Part shown: positions 48,863 through 62,817 of the stretch, one piece after another
Position numbering within the stretch: the stretch's first letter is position 1
Layout of the letters: the number at the start of each line of letters is the position of its first letter
NCBI GenBank assembly: GCA_003342895.1
Contig: PTFA01000395.1
Span: forward strand, 444,394-508,393
From: Casuarius casuarius
Taxonomy: Eukaryota; Chordata; Aves; Casuariiformes; Casuariidae
Length of the DNA: 64,000 nucleotides
Direction of reading: 5' to 3'
Notes under the pieces: generated by a model
Told to the model about the DNA's origin: nothing
The model's database searches: none
The model's input: only the letters and a program-made list of their open reading frames with translations
Made by a program: the position numbers and the translations under genes

Positions 48863-51800
48863 ACAGCAAAATCCTCTCCTAACTATGAATGTGCAGTAAG
48901 ACAGATTCATTTTGAACTGGTATCAACAGTAGCCGTTTAATGTCAAAATGTATTTGTTTTCCTTGGAAACTGCTGTTCAAACTGGAACAATGGCTGGAAC
49001 TGATATTTTGTAAGGAAAGATTTTGTTTCATCTTGAAAGTCTGAAACACCTTCAAATATTTTCCAATGGAAATGACATTTTGTTTCTGCTGATGCACAAC
49101 TTAATCATTTCGTCACTATTTCCATCCTCCTGTGACTGTTTCCATTTCAGCATAAGGGACCTGAGAAACTACTGAACACATGCAGAGCATGGGCTGAGAG
49201 TGACGGCGAGCCATCAAACTGTTGCATCCAATATGACAGAGAGCAATCCAACCAGACACCACAGGCTCGGCTAATGAAACCATCCTTTTTAATGGGGAAA
49301 ATGCAGATGCAAGAAATTTCAGCAGAATCTGTTTTAGTATCTGTTAGCAAATCACGAAAGGAGTCAGGAGACCTTGAGGGTCAAAGCTAGCCTAGAGCTA
49401 GAGGAACAAATAAATAAGGTACCCACTCTATACTCTAAACGGACTATGAGTAAAAATAACTGGGTACAAAAACGTGAAAAGATCTCTTAGTTCATAAAAG
49501 TGGGCAGCAGGCCTTGGAATAGGTTTTAGAACTGTTGATTTCTACCCTGCTGGAGCACACTGACTCTTTGCATCTCCTCCACGGGCTGCTGTGGGAGATG
49601 AGTGTGGGAACAAGTTCCTACCTCAGATTTCTCATTCCTAGAGAGCTTGAACAATTTCAAACCCCTTGCATCCCAAATCCAGATTAAAAAGCCCTATTCT
49701 TGAAAAGGTTCATTAACAGAGAAAAGTTTCCAGTTCAGGTTGGCTGAAATGTTTCCCCTTCACAATTTCAACACATTTCTGTTCAGTCATGGCCTTTTCA
49801 GCACTATGGGATTAGATCACATTCCAAAATTATCATTGCAGAAAAAGATTAACTGCTGCATTTTCCTTCAAAAAATGAGCTGATGATTCTGAAACTTTTT
49901 CTAAATGGACCCGAGAAGTCTCGGTTTTGAAACAAAATATGCCATTTTTGATAACAAAAATAAAAGCTTTCACAGTCAAACAGGTTGGAAACAGGATCCT
50001 TTGTTTCATGTTTTCCTTCATTTTGTGGGGACAAATTGAAGGGTTCCCAAAGGTGCCATGAGCTGGAAAGATGCATGGGCCTATTTGCTAAAGATTCAGA
50101 GTCAGCCTGTTCACATAGCCAGAACTTTTCTCCCTTTAGTGAGCACTTCTCTTGATTTTGACAGAGCTTTGCTGCACAAAGCTTTCTATGAATATTCATG
50201 GCAAAATACAGCCCTCTGAATGGGGTATGATGTCACTGGAGAAGATTAGAGCCTGCATTGGCTGGAGTGGTGGGCTCAAATACTTGTACTGTTGTCCCCA
50301 AGAAACTTGTAAAGAACCAGAGATTTAAGACACAGCAAGGTTTCTTTTTCTGTTTTGATTTTGCTTTTCTAACTACATGCATGAGGTTTTCGTCAGCATT
50401 TGAAGTTCTTGGTATCCCTGAGCACAGGCTGCCCTGAGTCTTCTCTGGAAATCATGCAGAATGTTGTGAATGCTGTCTTACGTGGACGTCTCTCCAAGCA
50501 CTGCTTATCAGAAAAAGCCTTTTTTGCTCTTGGACTGTCTCACATACTGCAGACCGCGGTCTTTGCTGCTGTGGGGCTGAGGGAATGACTCACAGACCAC
50601 ATCTTTGGACCAAGTCCAGCAAACGTAGTTCTGTACCTCATGGATTTCAGCACTATCAAGAAAGCTTAGATTTAGCATCAGTGAAGAAACCTGACCTATT
50701 TATAGCTGTTCCAAGAAGAGTAATGATCATTGATTGAAGCATAAACAAGGAAGCAGAGCATCAAGAAATACATATATCTTGTGAAGAACTGTCACCTCTG
50801 ATTAGACTAGACTCACAGCATGCCTTCACAGTTCACTGGTATTTGTTTCAGAACCATCCCATAAGGCGATGGACTGACTTCTCAGGCAAGTATGCCTTTT
50901 CAATGCGTGGGTAACTTCAGTTTCCAGCTTCACCCTAAGAAATGAGACAAATATTTATTTTTTTACAGGGAAATCAGTAAATAGTTCTGACAGCTATGAT
51001 AGATCACTCCTACCTAAAAGAAGCCTTTTGGACAAGACAGATGCTGTGTTCTTGTTGGGGTGAATTCTCTCAACTTAAAAATTCATTATTTTGGCTCAGA
51101 AATATTGTGTTCCTAGTCTGCATCTGACAACTGTGACTGAAATCAAAGACCTGACATTAGATTTTGGCTCCAGGACAAAAGGGATGGCAGAGATCCCGCT
51201 GCCATTTAAGAGCTCTACTGATGGGCTGCAGAGAGACCTCACTCCAGCTCCCTTTTGCATCCCAACACTGAACCAGGAGCTTGAGGAACTGTAAGAGGAG
51301 GTGTGCTCCAAAGTGAAAAAAGATATGGTTTACAGGCCAATGGCCATCCACCGAACATCACCCAAGTGAAATTGTTTCAAGAGTGAGTTGATTGTTCAGG
51401 GAGCAAGCTACCTGTTTTCCCTTAGAAACAGTACTGTAAATAGTTTCTCTGAGCCCTCAGAAAAAGGGAAGGTTCAGGAGACACTGTTGTTCTTTAGAAA
51501 AGGAACTTCCTTGAACTCCTTGCTGGAGTTCACCATATATGTGGTATGATAGAGGATAAGGCCTGCACAAGTAGTCTTTGGTCAGTATTTAGCACTGCAC
51601 AGTCCTTCTGCAGTTACCTTCTTTCTTCAGATCATCTCCTCGTGGAACTGGTGTTAAGCAGGAATAGCTGCATTTGACCGGGTTGGTCAATGCCAAGGAA
51701 ATCTCAGGTTAGGACAACGAAAATCTGCACGGACACCAATGCGCTTTTTGGGGCCAGCTGTCAAACCCTTTGCAAATGGCTTTTCATACTAGGTCAATGG

Positions 51801-54320
51801 GGTATGCCAAACCATCCCTTTCCAAGTGCCAGACTCCTTTTAGTGAGGAACCACTGAAGTCCTCCCATTCAGCACACACCCTCTCCTCCATGATGCCAAA
51901 AAGGCAACAGAATATCCACATTCTTGCACTCCCCTAATCACCATGAAAGGTGTGACTCACTCTTAATGGCATGCTATCCTTGCAAATGCATTAATTTAAC
52001 TTGGGACCATTTCCTCAATGCCTGTTCCTGTTGTTTGACCCCTGGCTTCACTTTTCTTTCTTTTGCAAGGACAGCCTTTAGTTCAAGTCACACCAATAGG
52101 AAATTTTAAGCCAGTTCTGGGAACTGCTTCCTGCAATATGTCTGCCTGTGTTATCTGTGTGTTGACACTCTTTTGAGAGGGTGTCTTGACTGGAAACACT
52201 CAAGCAGGGTCTCCACAGCTAAATGAAAACAGAAGCAGGTTATCTTACTTCCGGTCTTGCCTCCTTCCTGCTCCTTTGGGGAATCATTGCTAAGAAATAA
52301 AAATACGTCCCTCTCAGAGAGCATGCCTGTGGTAGAATGGGGCTTTTCTGGCATGAAGTCTTGATCATGTGACAGCAGCAGCTTGTCTTGCCATGGCACT
52401 GAACATTTGACAATAGCTTTCCTCACATGGCTTTTGGACTATTTGTTCATAATTTAACAGAGACACAATGCAACTATCAAGACTAAAATAGCAGTCTAAA
52501 TTTAGGTAGAATAGACTGAAAGGCACCATGAACACTTCCCCTTCCAGAGACAGCGTTCTATGGCCAGGAGACAACAAACAAAACAGGACATGAAGAAGCC
52601 AGGACAGCTGTAGGATGCAGTTGCTGAGAAGATAGCCAGGGAAAGAAGATATTATGATGTCTATCCCTTGGAGACTTTCTGGACAATGACTGACTCATAG
52701 CTTATAGGCAGTATCTCTGGGCTTGAACCATCTCCCCAGCTAGACCAAACGATGCAGCAGTTGTAACATAGCTGGAATAGGTGGAGCCCAGTAACAGTTC
52801 CTGTCTTGCATGACTCAGAGTGCAAGACAATATCTCCTCCCATCCCCAGAGGCCCTTGCATGTGGGGTCTTCCAGAGACCCCAGCCATCCTCTTTGACAC
52901 CTCCAGCTGCCAACAACATGCCAAAGGCACTTTGAGAGCCATCTCCTTTTCCCAAGATGCAATCAATCCCACCATGAGATTTGCTCTCAGGGGAGCAACC
53001 CTGACTCAGGCTCAGTTCGGGCACAAATGAAGCAATGATGGTAGGAGGGGAAGATGCCATGAAGAATTAGGATTAACCAGAGCTCTGTCCCCTTCTCCTT
53101 TCATGAACAGCAGCACCCATCTCGCTTGGTTCATCCAAATTGTGGGAAGCCAGTTCCTAACTCACCCAGAGTCTCAAGAACTATTAATTCCTACAGATGT
53201 TGTTGGAACTGGTTGCTGGCTGGGGAAAGCAAACCTAGATTAATGTCCCTGCTGAAAGAGAAGAGGAGAGTGTCTGTTGTTTCATGTCCTGCTGAGCAGT
53301 AGCTGGTCAGCCGGTTGTCGCGTTCGTATTCCTAGCCTGCAGCACATCTTTAGCTCCAGATTGGTCTCAAGCACCTGCTTCTCTCTTCTTGTCAGGAAGG
53401 GAAAAGAGCAGGACCATACTCATGCAAAGAGAGTTAAAGGTCCAAACATGCAATTCCGTTAAAAACAACTGCCCTCCCTCCCCAGCTTCATTGTTTCCAC
53501 TCCTTGTCAAACGCTATGATTTTTCAGAATGACAAAGGAGCCAAACTATCAGCATTAATCCTGACTCACTCCTGGCCTGATGCAAAACTCCACGCCTTTC
53601 ACACAAACACACATCTGGCCCTCTGTGCCTGCCTCCATCCTTGCAATGCTCTGCATGCGCTGCTGAATGTGACAACACATAGCCCCAGCTGATATGCAAG
53701 ACACTTTCCCTTTTCTACAGTTCAGGCAGCTGCGAACATATCAAAACCATGCCCAAGCCCTTCCTTGCCTCCTCCTTCTCTTCCAGTGCCCACACGAGAC
53801 CATGATCCCGTCTATCAGAACAGCAATAGTCCTCAGGACTGGGGCAGACACAAAATGGAGGGAGCTGCAGCTATCACACCATGGAGAGTCACAGGACATT
53901 AGAGTCATTCAAACCCTCAGCCATGCTGGGAGGCCTTCTCTGGTGAGGTTTCAACACTGGCACATCTGCTGCCCCTTTAAGATGTGGGGGAAGACCCAAG
54001 GACAGTCACACTGATCAAGCTAGTTATTTGTCTTGCTAACCAGACAAGCTACGGAGGGTTCAGTCCAAAGCTGAGGACAGATAGAAACCAGAAGGGGCTT
54101 TAACAATTCTTGTCCCTTACCTCTGGAAGAAAGAGGGGGAATTCTATAGCCTGGCTGCAAACACAGGCCACAGAGTAGGTAACTGCAATAGGCACAAATG
54201 ACAGGTTCCTAACATAGGAGATGGCGCCTTCTGCAATACCAAAGAACCTGGGGACCCTAACTGAGTTTTCCGATGGTCACAGGGCAANGCCATGCCCTGG
54301 CTGCCATGTGCAGATGCTTG

Positions 54321-54343
54321 GTTGGGGGGGTGGGGGGGGGGGG
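54321..54343 (+). repeat. G-run, possible G-quadruplex
   Basis: Seven G, one T and then twelve G on the plus strand. Long enough to form several G-tetrad stacks; also a typical place for assembly errors. Confidence 0.75.
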
Positions 54344-57300
54344 ATACACGACAAATGTGCTCTCTGGCATAACAAATTGGGTATCCTTCTCACAGGTCAT
54401 CAATGTAAGAGCTGCTGAAACAGCAGCTGAGGGGACCCTGGCAACAGCTAGATGGGGATAGCCTGTACCCTAGCTGCATTCAGCAGCACTCAGGAGCCAT
54501 TTCTAGGCTGTACTGGCAGGACCTTAGGAAAAGCCCCCACAGACTCTGTAGGACCAGGCCCCACCAGTGAGCTCTTACCCCACAGCGTGAGATCAGTCAT
54601 TTCCTTGCAGATCAGTGCCATAGGAAATCACAGCTGCCTGCCTCTGACAGTGCAGGAATTCAGGCTTTTTTCCCCTTTCTGAGAATGCGCTGCTCCCCAG
54701 ACCGCAAGCCCACAGCCTTTTTCTGCCTTCTTTATTTTGCNCCCAGGAAACCAGCCCCCATTGCATCAATGCAGGCTTGGTTGAGCCAAGACATTTCACA
54801 AGAGAGCCCAGCAGCACCCACACAGAAGAAATTGTTCTGTAAATAGCCTGCTGTTTGCACCCTCAGCCAAAAACTAGCTCAGGACTTCTCATTCCAAAGC
54901 ACAGCCCTCCCTCACCAGAGATGAGACTAAGGCAATTCCTGTGAGCTGAGCCACAGCCAGCATCTCTCCCAGGACTAGCCGCAGGAATCCTGTCTCCTGC
55001 ACTGAAGTCCTTTGTGAAGGGGAACAAGTTTCCCCTGGCAGTGGCCCACACTATACAANGGCCATATGAGGTGGGCACCTTCTGGGCACCAGCAGCTAAA
55101 GCTGAAGGCTGCACTTCCGTGGGTTGCTCCCTTCCAGAAGCTTGCACTGCAGACTCCTCCCTGGGTGCATCTGGGCATGGCAAGGCTCTCCTGGAGGGAA
55201 GGGAATCCNCTGTTTGGCATGTGGTGCTGGGCTGGGGTCACACTGGAGCATGGGCTGTCCTGACCATCTTTGGAATATCCTGAAGATACCTGTAAAGGAG
55301 AGCCTAATGCAGCTGCACTTCTCAGGGATTGCTGCAGACAGATTGGGGAATGCCCAGGATTGCTTTGGTTGTGAATTCGATCTTGCAAGTGCTGCTTGGC
55401 ATTGCATGGAAACAGTGTAGACATAAGACCTGGAGACTTGTGTGTGGTTTGATTTAATTTACTCCATATTTATACATGATAAGGTCCTGTTACATGCAGT
55501 TTCTCATTCACAGGGCCATCCTGTTGTTAACCAAGAAGGGCCAAGTCAACACTGCACAATGATGTACCCTGGCAAATCCAGCTTCTCTCCTGCTCCTGTC
55601 ACACTTGCTAGTGCAGGTACAAAGTGTTTCTGATGAGTTCCCCATGCTGACACTTCCCTCTGTGGTGATGAACAGGAAAAATAGTCCCTTTCCAATTATT
55701 TGATGAGACTAACATTTACAGAAGCAGCATCTTCTCATGACAAGGAGGAAACCAGAAATATGTGAGGAGAGAAGGGAGAAAAAAGAACTAGAGCACATTG
55801 CAGTGGATTGCTCTCCTCTGACATAGTGCTGAGACTCAGATGTTTCTTGCCATCTTTCATAACCACTGTCCCAGGAAGCCTTATCTGTGCTGCTGGCATC
55901 TTCTAGGCTGCAGCAAAGTGCCCAGGCAGTGACTTACTTCTAGCCTTCCCTCAGTCATTCCCATTTTCTCAAGGCAGGTGATGCTGGAAAGTCTCCCAGG
56001 TTCTCCCGCAGCATGTAGACTCCAACGAGGAAGGTAAACAGGACTCTTGGAGGGCTCAAACAGAAGGTGTGTGCCCCTTACCAGGAAGATTGAGGAAAGT
56101 CTGAATGGAATGATGGTGTGGTTTCTTCTGTTTGTTTTGCTGGGGAATTTCCCCTTATCACTGACAGGGCTTGGACCCAGACCAGACAAAGAGAAAGCTN
56201 TATACTGCCAGGTTGGTTAACACACTTGCAGGTGTGTGTCTGGGTATTTTTTTCCTCCAATACTTGTGTACAATAAACACTTGTGAGAAGGGTGCTCTTT
56301 GGTAAGGATTCAGCACTTAGGATAAAAGTCAGNAGTTGCAGAAGAGATACTTGAAACCAAGCATACCCTAGGTAAAAGCAGATCTGAAGAGTCATAGTTC
56401 TTCCCCTAATTTAATTTCCCAATTAAATGGGAATGTGCTAGGCTCTGACAGTATGGAAAATTACAGAAATAAGACAGAAAAGACAAATCTTAAGGAAACT
56501 AATAGGATCCCAAATAATTTGGAAACAAATGCCACAGAGGCAAAGGAGAGGGCAGGAAATAGAAACGCAGGAGTAGAGCAAGTGAGGACTGAGGATCTAC
56601 AAACAGTCGTCATGCTGGACAGTGCAGCTAGCATAATGCAGGTACCAGAGGCTAAAGCTGCTTTATTCTNCAGTGGGACATTTGACTGCTTTCAAAGTCC
56701 AAAAGGACATCTGGGTCTGCCAGCATGATGGGGGTTANTGTGGCGGTACCTCCCATGTCTACGTGCCATAGGGCTCCAAAACTTTCTAGACCTGCTACCT
56801 GATGTAGCTGATGGTGGCCCCAGCTAGAAACTTGATTCTGGACCTGGTCTGGCCTGATCCTGCCTGTATCATAGCTGGCTGGTCTAAACTGGTATCAGTG
56901 TTATGTAGGCCAGAGAATTTGCAGGGGACACACAAAGGCATTCACTCCTGATGTAAAGATGGAGCAACAGAGATATCACTGTTCTTTTTGATTAAGCTCC
57001 ATGTGCTGGGCAATTATACCCCACTGTTCAAAATGTTCATTTCATTTCATTTATGGCTTGAACTTTACTGAATTTCAGCTTCTTGGAACAGTTTTGCCTG
57101 CTGGAGCAGAAAACCTGTTGGTATTGGGCTGTTATCTTTTTGCTGGCACTCATAGACCACTGACAAATCACCTCCTAATCTTTCTTCTACTTAATAAACA
57201 GGTAGGGGCCAGGAAGACTTACAGAAAGGTGATAAGAAAGGCCTCTGTGCCATTAGTGAGGGAGGAGCTGTAGTCTCCCCCGCTGCTGCTCTGGACTTGC

Positions 57301-58378
57301 AAGTCGTCCCTGGCTCACATCTGCCTCCTGAGGTGTCACAGTCATGATAGCCACAAGTCTCTTGTCATGGGAACCTGGGTGACATGGAAACATCCTCCAT
57401 TTCCTCCCCAAAAGCCAAGGCCTGGGCACCTCCTCTACTGGGAAGTGAGAGACTGGAAGCAATCCCAGCATTTTTGGAAGCACGAACTAGCGAAAACACA
57501 TCACTGAAATTATTTTAAACTCTCTCTGGCCTGTCTTGCCAAGGTTAGAAAGTCACAGCATATCCCAGGGAGTCTGGTAGTCCCTTTCTTTTCCGTACAG
57601 GATGGAAACAAGCATGAGGTGAATAAGATATTTTTCCCTGCTTTATTGTTTTCAAGCCATTTCAGAAGCTAAGTGAGTTTCCATGTAGCTAATAAAGGGG
57701 TTGGCAATACTTTAACATAAACTAATTAAATACAACTTACCTTGCTGAAAATATTTGTACTCCAAAAGGAACACCCTGCAATAGACTACTAAAAGACTGG
57801 GAAGAAAGTACTTTTTATAAAAACAGTTTTTATGTGTGTTACTTTGGTGCTAGATATTCTCATCAAGGCTTTTTATGCACTGTCCATTTGCAAAGATCAG
57901 GTTGGCAAATAATAGTCTGTTTAACTAAGGTGTTTCTTGATTTTTTTTTTTCTCTTGTTAATGAACTCCCACCCTTCCCTGCTTCATGGGCTTAGGAAAC
58001 ACATAGTGGGGCTGGGCAGTCATGACAAAACTTGAGGGCTGGAGAGAGCAAAGGGCACAGCCTCTCATGGAGCAATGTGTCCTCGCCCCAGGACCTCATT
58101 GTCGATTTGCTGAGGTGCTGCAATTCCTGACATATTCGCATTAGGGGCAGACAGGCCAGCGCGAAGCAAAAGAGGTTATTAGATCCTGGTAGGAAATGCT
58201 TCCATGGGGATGGATCCTCTTTAAACAAATAAAAGAAAATGTGTTAAATCAAGATGCAACATTTTTCCACTGTTCTTGTTTCTTCTCCCCCTATTGTTTT
58301 TCCTGAAAGCTGCTGCATTTGGGGGCAAGGGGCTGTTCTTCAAAATAAATTGTTTCCTCCTGAAAGACATTTTCTGTT

Positions 58379-58405
58379 AAAAAAAAAAAGAAGAAGAAGA
58401 AGAAG
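58379..58405 (+). repeat. Poly(A) with (AAG)n microsatellite
   Basis: A run of A followed by about five AAG units. It could be the end of an old retroposed sequence or a simple repeat. Confidence 0.75.
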
Positions 58406-59249
58406 TTCAAAGCCATAAAGACACACAAACAACAAACTGTGATGGAGTCATTTTTGACCAAATTAGTAAGTTTTATTGGATGATCTTAGTTTACAGGGAA
58501 GGCCATTTCTCAGAAGTAAACTGCTGGAGAGCTCCAGGAGCCGGATATTTCCCCATCTCCATGATTGCAAGAAGTGAAATAAATGACAACCAGGCACATG
58601 TATGCTGGGAAGAGTGGCCATAATAGGCAGTTACTTTGCCACCATCCTCCACACATGTGGATATTTGCTTTTTTTAAAAAAAAGAAAAAATCTAATAAAA
58701 AGATTCTAAACTTTAATGAGCACAGAATGGGCAAAATATTGAATCTTGAACATTGAAGCTCATTCTAACCTAAACTAGTTCTGGCAACTAAAAAACTAGT
58801 AGCTACTGTAGCCACCCAGGACAAGAGACACCACAGGGATCAGTTAGTTTTAGCTGTGTGTGCTCAATTAGCCACAGAAGTACCTGAGAGGTGGGTGGAG
58901 ATGGTGCTTGGCTTTAGACACTAGTGCTGTGCTCACGGACTGCTTCTCTGTGGTGGGAGGAGGCACCAAGTTCCCCACAGACCCCACATTTTTCACAGTC
59001 TACTTTCCACAGAAAACATTAATTTCTTTATTGAAAGAACCCAAAGATCCTCACCTCTCAGACACCTCTGGTTTCCAGAAGGACCTGCTGCAGTCTCGTG
59101 GCTGGGGATGTGAGCACTTTGCACCCCAGTTCCCCACCCTCAAGTCATCCACGTTGCCTGGTGTCCTCCCATCATCCTTGATAGGAGATATGGGAGCCCA
59201 GGCAGNATAGGAGCATGCCTGCTCAGGTACCCTGAGTGTAGGACCATGG

Positions 59250-59460
59250 TGTCACAGGAAACAGGCCTGGAAGGGGGCCTATGGGATCATTCAACCCCTC
59301 CTCCTGTGCTCCAGCAGGATGGTCAGCACCAGAGGCTCTCCTGCATAGCAGTTACTAGACAGCNCTCCTCCAAGATCTTCTCCAAAGGCAGCCCACTGTA
59401 CCAGTTCTCGAAGGCTGCCCACNCTCCGTCTCACTGTCCTCATGGCCAGACCCTCCTCAT
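59250..59460 (-). mobile_element. Old CR1-like LINE fragment
   Basis: The plus strand reads CCTGGAAGGGGGCCTATGGG, then ATCATTCAACCCCTCCTCC and CTCCAGCAGGATGGTCAGC. This follows the order of a CR1 3' end read in reverse (TTGGAAGGGACCT, ATCAT.TAGTCCAACCCC, GCAGGA). It is much more diverged than the intron 4 copy and has no clear octamer tail. Confidence 0.45.
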
Positions 59461-59712
59461 CACACCCCAGACACAATTCGTCCTTACTTGGTCACAGAGA
59501 CCAGACAAACACTTTAACTGCTTTTCCTGTGTTCTTTCTCAGTTCCCCGCTCCCATGCAAAACCCAGAGGCTTTATGACAGCCGTGCGTGTGCAAAGCCT
59601 CATCTTTCTCAATTGTTGCTTGGAGCAAAAAAGAAAAACTTGTCTGCAGAGGGAAGGAGCATACATTCCAGCTCAGCACGTTCCCTCCTTTCTTTCTTAG
59701 ATTGCTCTCCCT

Positions 59713-59880
59713 AATTACTGCTCCTAGGTATTTCAACTGCCTGACTTGTTGATATTTGTGGTTATCAACTGCTAGATGAGCTTCTGCAAGATCTCCACCT
59801 TGGCTTATAACCATGCATGGGTTTAAGTTATTACAAAGTTTCAATTCTGCCTCTGATTTCCCTATATCAGAAATAACCTG
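59713..59880 (-). mobile_element. Non-LTR retrotransposon relic, reverse transcriptase C-terminal part
   Basis: The minus strand encodes CMVISQGGDLAEAHLAVDNH followed by KYQQVRQLKYLGAVI. This resembles the segment after the RT catalytic core of LINEs: a KTKxMVIS-like strand, then xxQVxxFKYLGxxI. Upstream in frame the text VISDIGKSEAEL also fits. It is not CR1, whose 3' sequence differs. The frame ends soon after, so the element is dead and fragmentary. Confidence 0.55.
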
Positions 59881-62817
59881 TGTTCCTCCTGCAGTGCGAG
59901 GCCAGGAACCAGGGAGGAATGCAGGGGAGTTGGGTATCCTCAGAGGCAGCTCATGCCCTTGAACCTAAATCACATCACTGCCAGAATGCAGAAACCACAC
60001 AGCAAACCGCCAGCCTCAGGCTAAGCTGAGCTGCCAGGACCATCCTTGCTGGCTATGGAGACCTGCTGCCTCATTGCTCAAACTGGGCAAACATGTTTTT
60101 CATCCAAACATGGCTTTTATCAGAAGAAAAAGAAAAAAAAGGACAACCTTCTGACTTAACTTTTTAAGAGGAAGAATAAAAAGTTTGGGGAAGGGGAGAT
60201 CACAAATGGTTCAAAGCGACTTTGTGGCAGATGGAAATGGTTTCCTTTTTCTTATATAGCCTTGTTAAAAGTGGGTGAAAATAACAAAAATAATTATGCT
60301 TGTAACATTGTTACAAAAAAGACCAGTTTCCCTCTGGCAGTCAAAGGATATTGGTCCCTTCTCTGGACTAGCTACCTTATCCTCAAAAGGAAAGGAAGCA
60401 CTTGAGGGTGCGAGCCAAGCTAAACATAGTCCCAGGCTCTGGCCATNGCCTCTGCCCTCCCTTGGGCTGTAAGCAGTCCTCAAGCAAGACCAGCCTATTA
60501 TTCCTGGTGGGACTGTGCTGCGGGGAGCCGTGTTTTCCGAGGGGGTACCCGCTAACCTGCGGGTTGCAGCCCCGTGTGCCAGGCCTGCTGGCCAGCATGG
60601 CAGGCTAGCCATTGGCACATAGGGTTTCACAGCAGGAAGGGGAGGCCATAGCCCAGCATGTGCCTGGGACACGGGCTCGTACCCTTTACTCATGCTCAGC
60701 GCCCAAAAGCTGGCATTTGTTAGGGGGTGGGGGAGCAGAACATCATTTTTCTACCATACCCTAGCAAACCTCAGCTGTTAGGACATGGAAAAAGCAAACT
60801 TCCTAAAAGGGACTGACTTTATAAACACCAATCAACTCCTCCCCGTGTGCCCGGCACAGCATTTCTCCAAAGCCTTATGAATTGGAGCCTCACTTGCAGG
60901 TCCCTCTCCACCAGCTCCCCCCCCCCCACAACTGCATTGCAAATCAGTGACTTGAAGTCCTGCTAAGCAGGCCTCTTCCAAAGCAGCAGGGGCTTGGCCA
61001 GCCACTACGCATTGAAGGGCTGGGCTGCTTGTCTACACTAGCAAGCACACTCCACACCGGTTCCCTGAATCCCAGCCACCCAACCACTCTCCACCAGACA
61101 CTCCATAGCTCCTGGGGCAAGCAAGGCAATGGGAGTTCCTTCATGAGCAAAGCTGATGGCATCTGGAAGAGTTTTTGATAGCCATTGTTTCAAAGAGGGC
61201 TTTGAAGATCACAAGATCACCAGTCCCTGGCCCACCAGACCGACAGCATCTGCCATCATGACTGGGAGAGAAAGCCAAACTCTAGTAAGGCCCCAGTATT
61301 TAATGGTGAAGGTGATCAACCATTGTAACTACCAAAGGGAGGGTGGATTATCTCCCCTGTGGTCTTCAAGCCAAGACTGGCAGCCCTTCTGGGAGAGATG
61401 CAGAGTCAGCCCTATCCCAGGCTGGCGGGCATTTTGGAGAAGAATCACCTCAACCACTGCAAACCTGGCTGTACCAGATGAGATTCAGCCCCTGTAATGT
61501 TCAGGGCCATTTCAAAATGACAAGCCAAAAAGAAGATCCAAACACCAGATCCCATTTCTCATCAGTACAGAAGGACAAACAAACTGCTCTGGCTTTAGAA
61601 ACCAACTTTTTCCACTCCAGGCTTCCCAAAGGTTTCACCTATCAGCGCTGTTATGAGACAACTTCCATCGTCAGTTCCTCTTCCAAAAAGCACCCTGCTC
61701 ATCACCCCAGGTTCCTGAACGTGCAAGTACCTGGGCAAAAGACCTTGCAAGGCTTATAGAGATTTGAGAGGGAGGCTGGACAAGTTCACAGAAGAGGGAA
61801 CAAATGCAAGGGCAATCACTAAACCCAGAAGAGCTGAGCAGAGTTAGAGCCAGGGAGAGACTGAGATAGAGCACTGTGGCCCCTGGTTGTTTGTGAAGAG
61901 GAGCGCCTTGGAAAGGAGAGTGAGACAAGGCGCAACAGGCAGGAGGACCTGAGCTGATCTGACACAGTTTCCCCATGGGTAACTGGATTCTCCCACAAGG
62001 CTGTGGACAGGAAAAGAGGTTAGCTGCTATTGCCTTGCTAAGGCCAAGCATGCAGACATTATGAGGATGGTCCTGAAATCCAGTAAAAGGGCTGAAAAGT
62101 GACCAACTGATCACTGAATTGCCCCTTGCCTGTGTTTTTGAACCCATCTCTGTGATCACTTTCTCACACTTCACTCCTCTGTCATGAGGCTAGCTGTGTC
62201 TTTTAAACACAGTTACTCAATTTACCACAGTCACAGGACACCCAAGACTTGGCCATTCAGTGAACTGCATTTTGTGNAAGTCTTAGATAAAATCACAGCA
62301 CCTAGCACCACTGTTGTCATTAGTGCAGTGAGATCAGTTTTGTAGAAGGAAGCAACATCTTTTAGTAATTAACAAAACATCATCTCTCTTCCTGAACCTT
62401 GTCTTGCTGATATTCATAGGCCAACACAGTTCCAGAGGTGCATGGTCAGCTTCCAATAAATCTTTCACAAGACAGTGTAGGTGCAAGGTGGTGTCTGTAC
62501 CAGAGTTTGAGAGCAGGTTCTCTATGAACATCTGTTCATCTCGTAGTTGCACAGGGATACCCAGCACACAACTGTGCCCCACTGGGCTAAGCCACCTCAT
62601 GTACCCACAATGAGAAAGTATGCCAGTAGACATCATCCCATTGCTTTTTGTGGACAGAGAACATGAAAGGTGTGAACTCACGCAGGTGAAAAGTTCTGCA
62701 GAGGGAAGGTAAGAAGATAAGGCAACACACAAGAAGATGCTGTGGCCTTGTGCTGTCTTTCTTAAGCCTAAAAGTTCTGGTGCTATTTTTCTTAAAGTCT
62801 CTGATCCTGGAATCAAG
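59881..62817. other. Intergenic sequence, no gene seen
   Basis: No exon is recognised. A C11 run lies at 60917-60927 and an N at 60447. Open frames near 61.3-62.2 kb show no domain or conserved motif. Confidence 0.65.

Larger units (their letters stand above)
44821..59249. other. Intergenic sequence, no gene seen
   Basis: No coding exon is recognised on either strand. Stretches at 48780-49090 and 49720-49990 are rich in AAAATTTT/TTTTGAAA words, including a hairpin at 48841-48862. Low-complexity runs lie at 54321-54343 and 58379-58405. Pairs of overlapping open frames at 46.66-47.15 kb reflect GC-rich composition. Confidence 0.7.

Noticed and set aside
57721..57760. A CTTACCTT donor-like site considered as the end of SLCO2A1 exon 1
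   Set aside because: The minus-strand peptide before it does not match the expected end of exon 1 (NIK), while the exon at 34025-34120 fits in length, phase and sequence.
61671..62174. 167-codon minus-strand open frame
   Set aside because: No conserved motif, Cys/Ser/Leu-rich composition typical of random frames, and no supporting splice sites.
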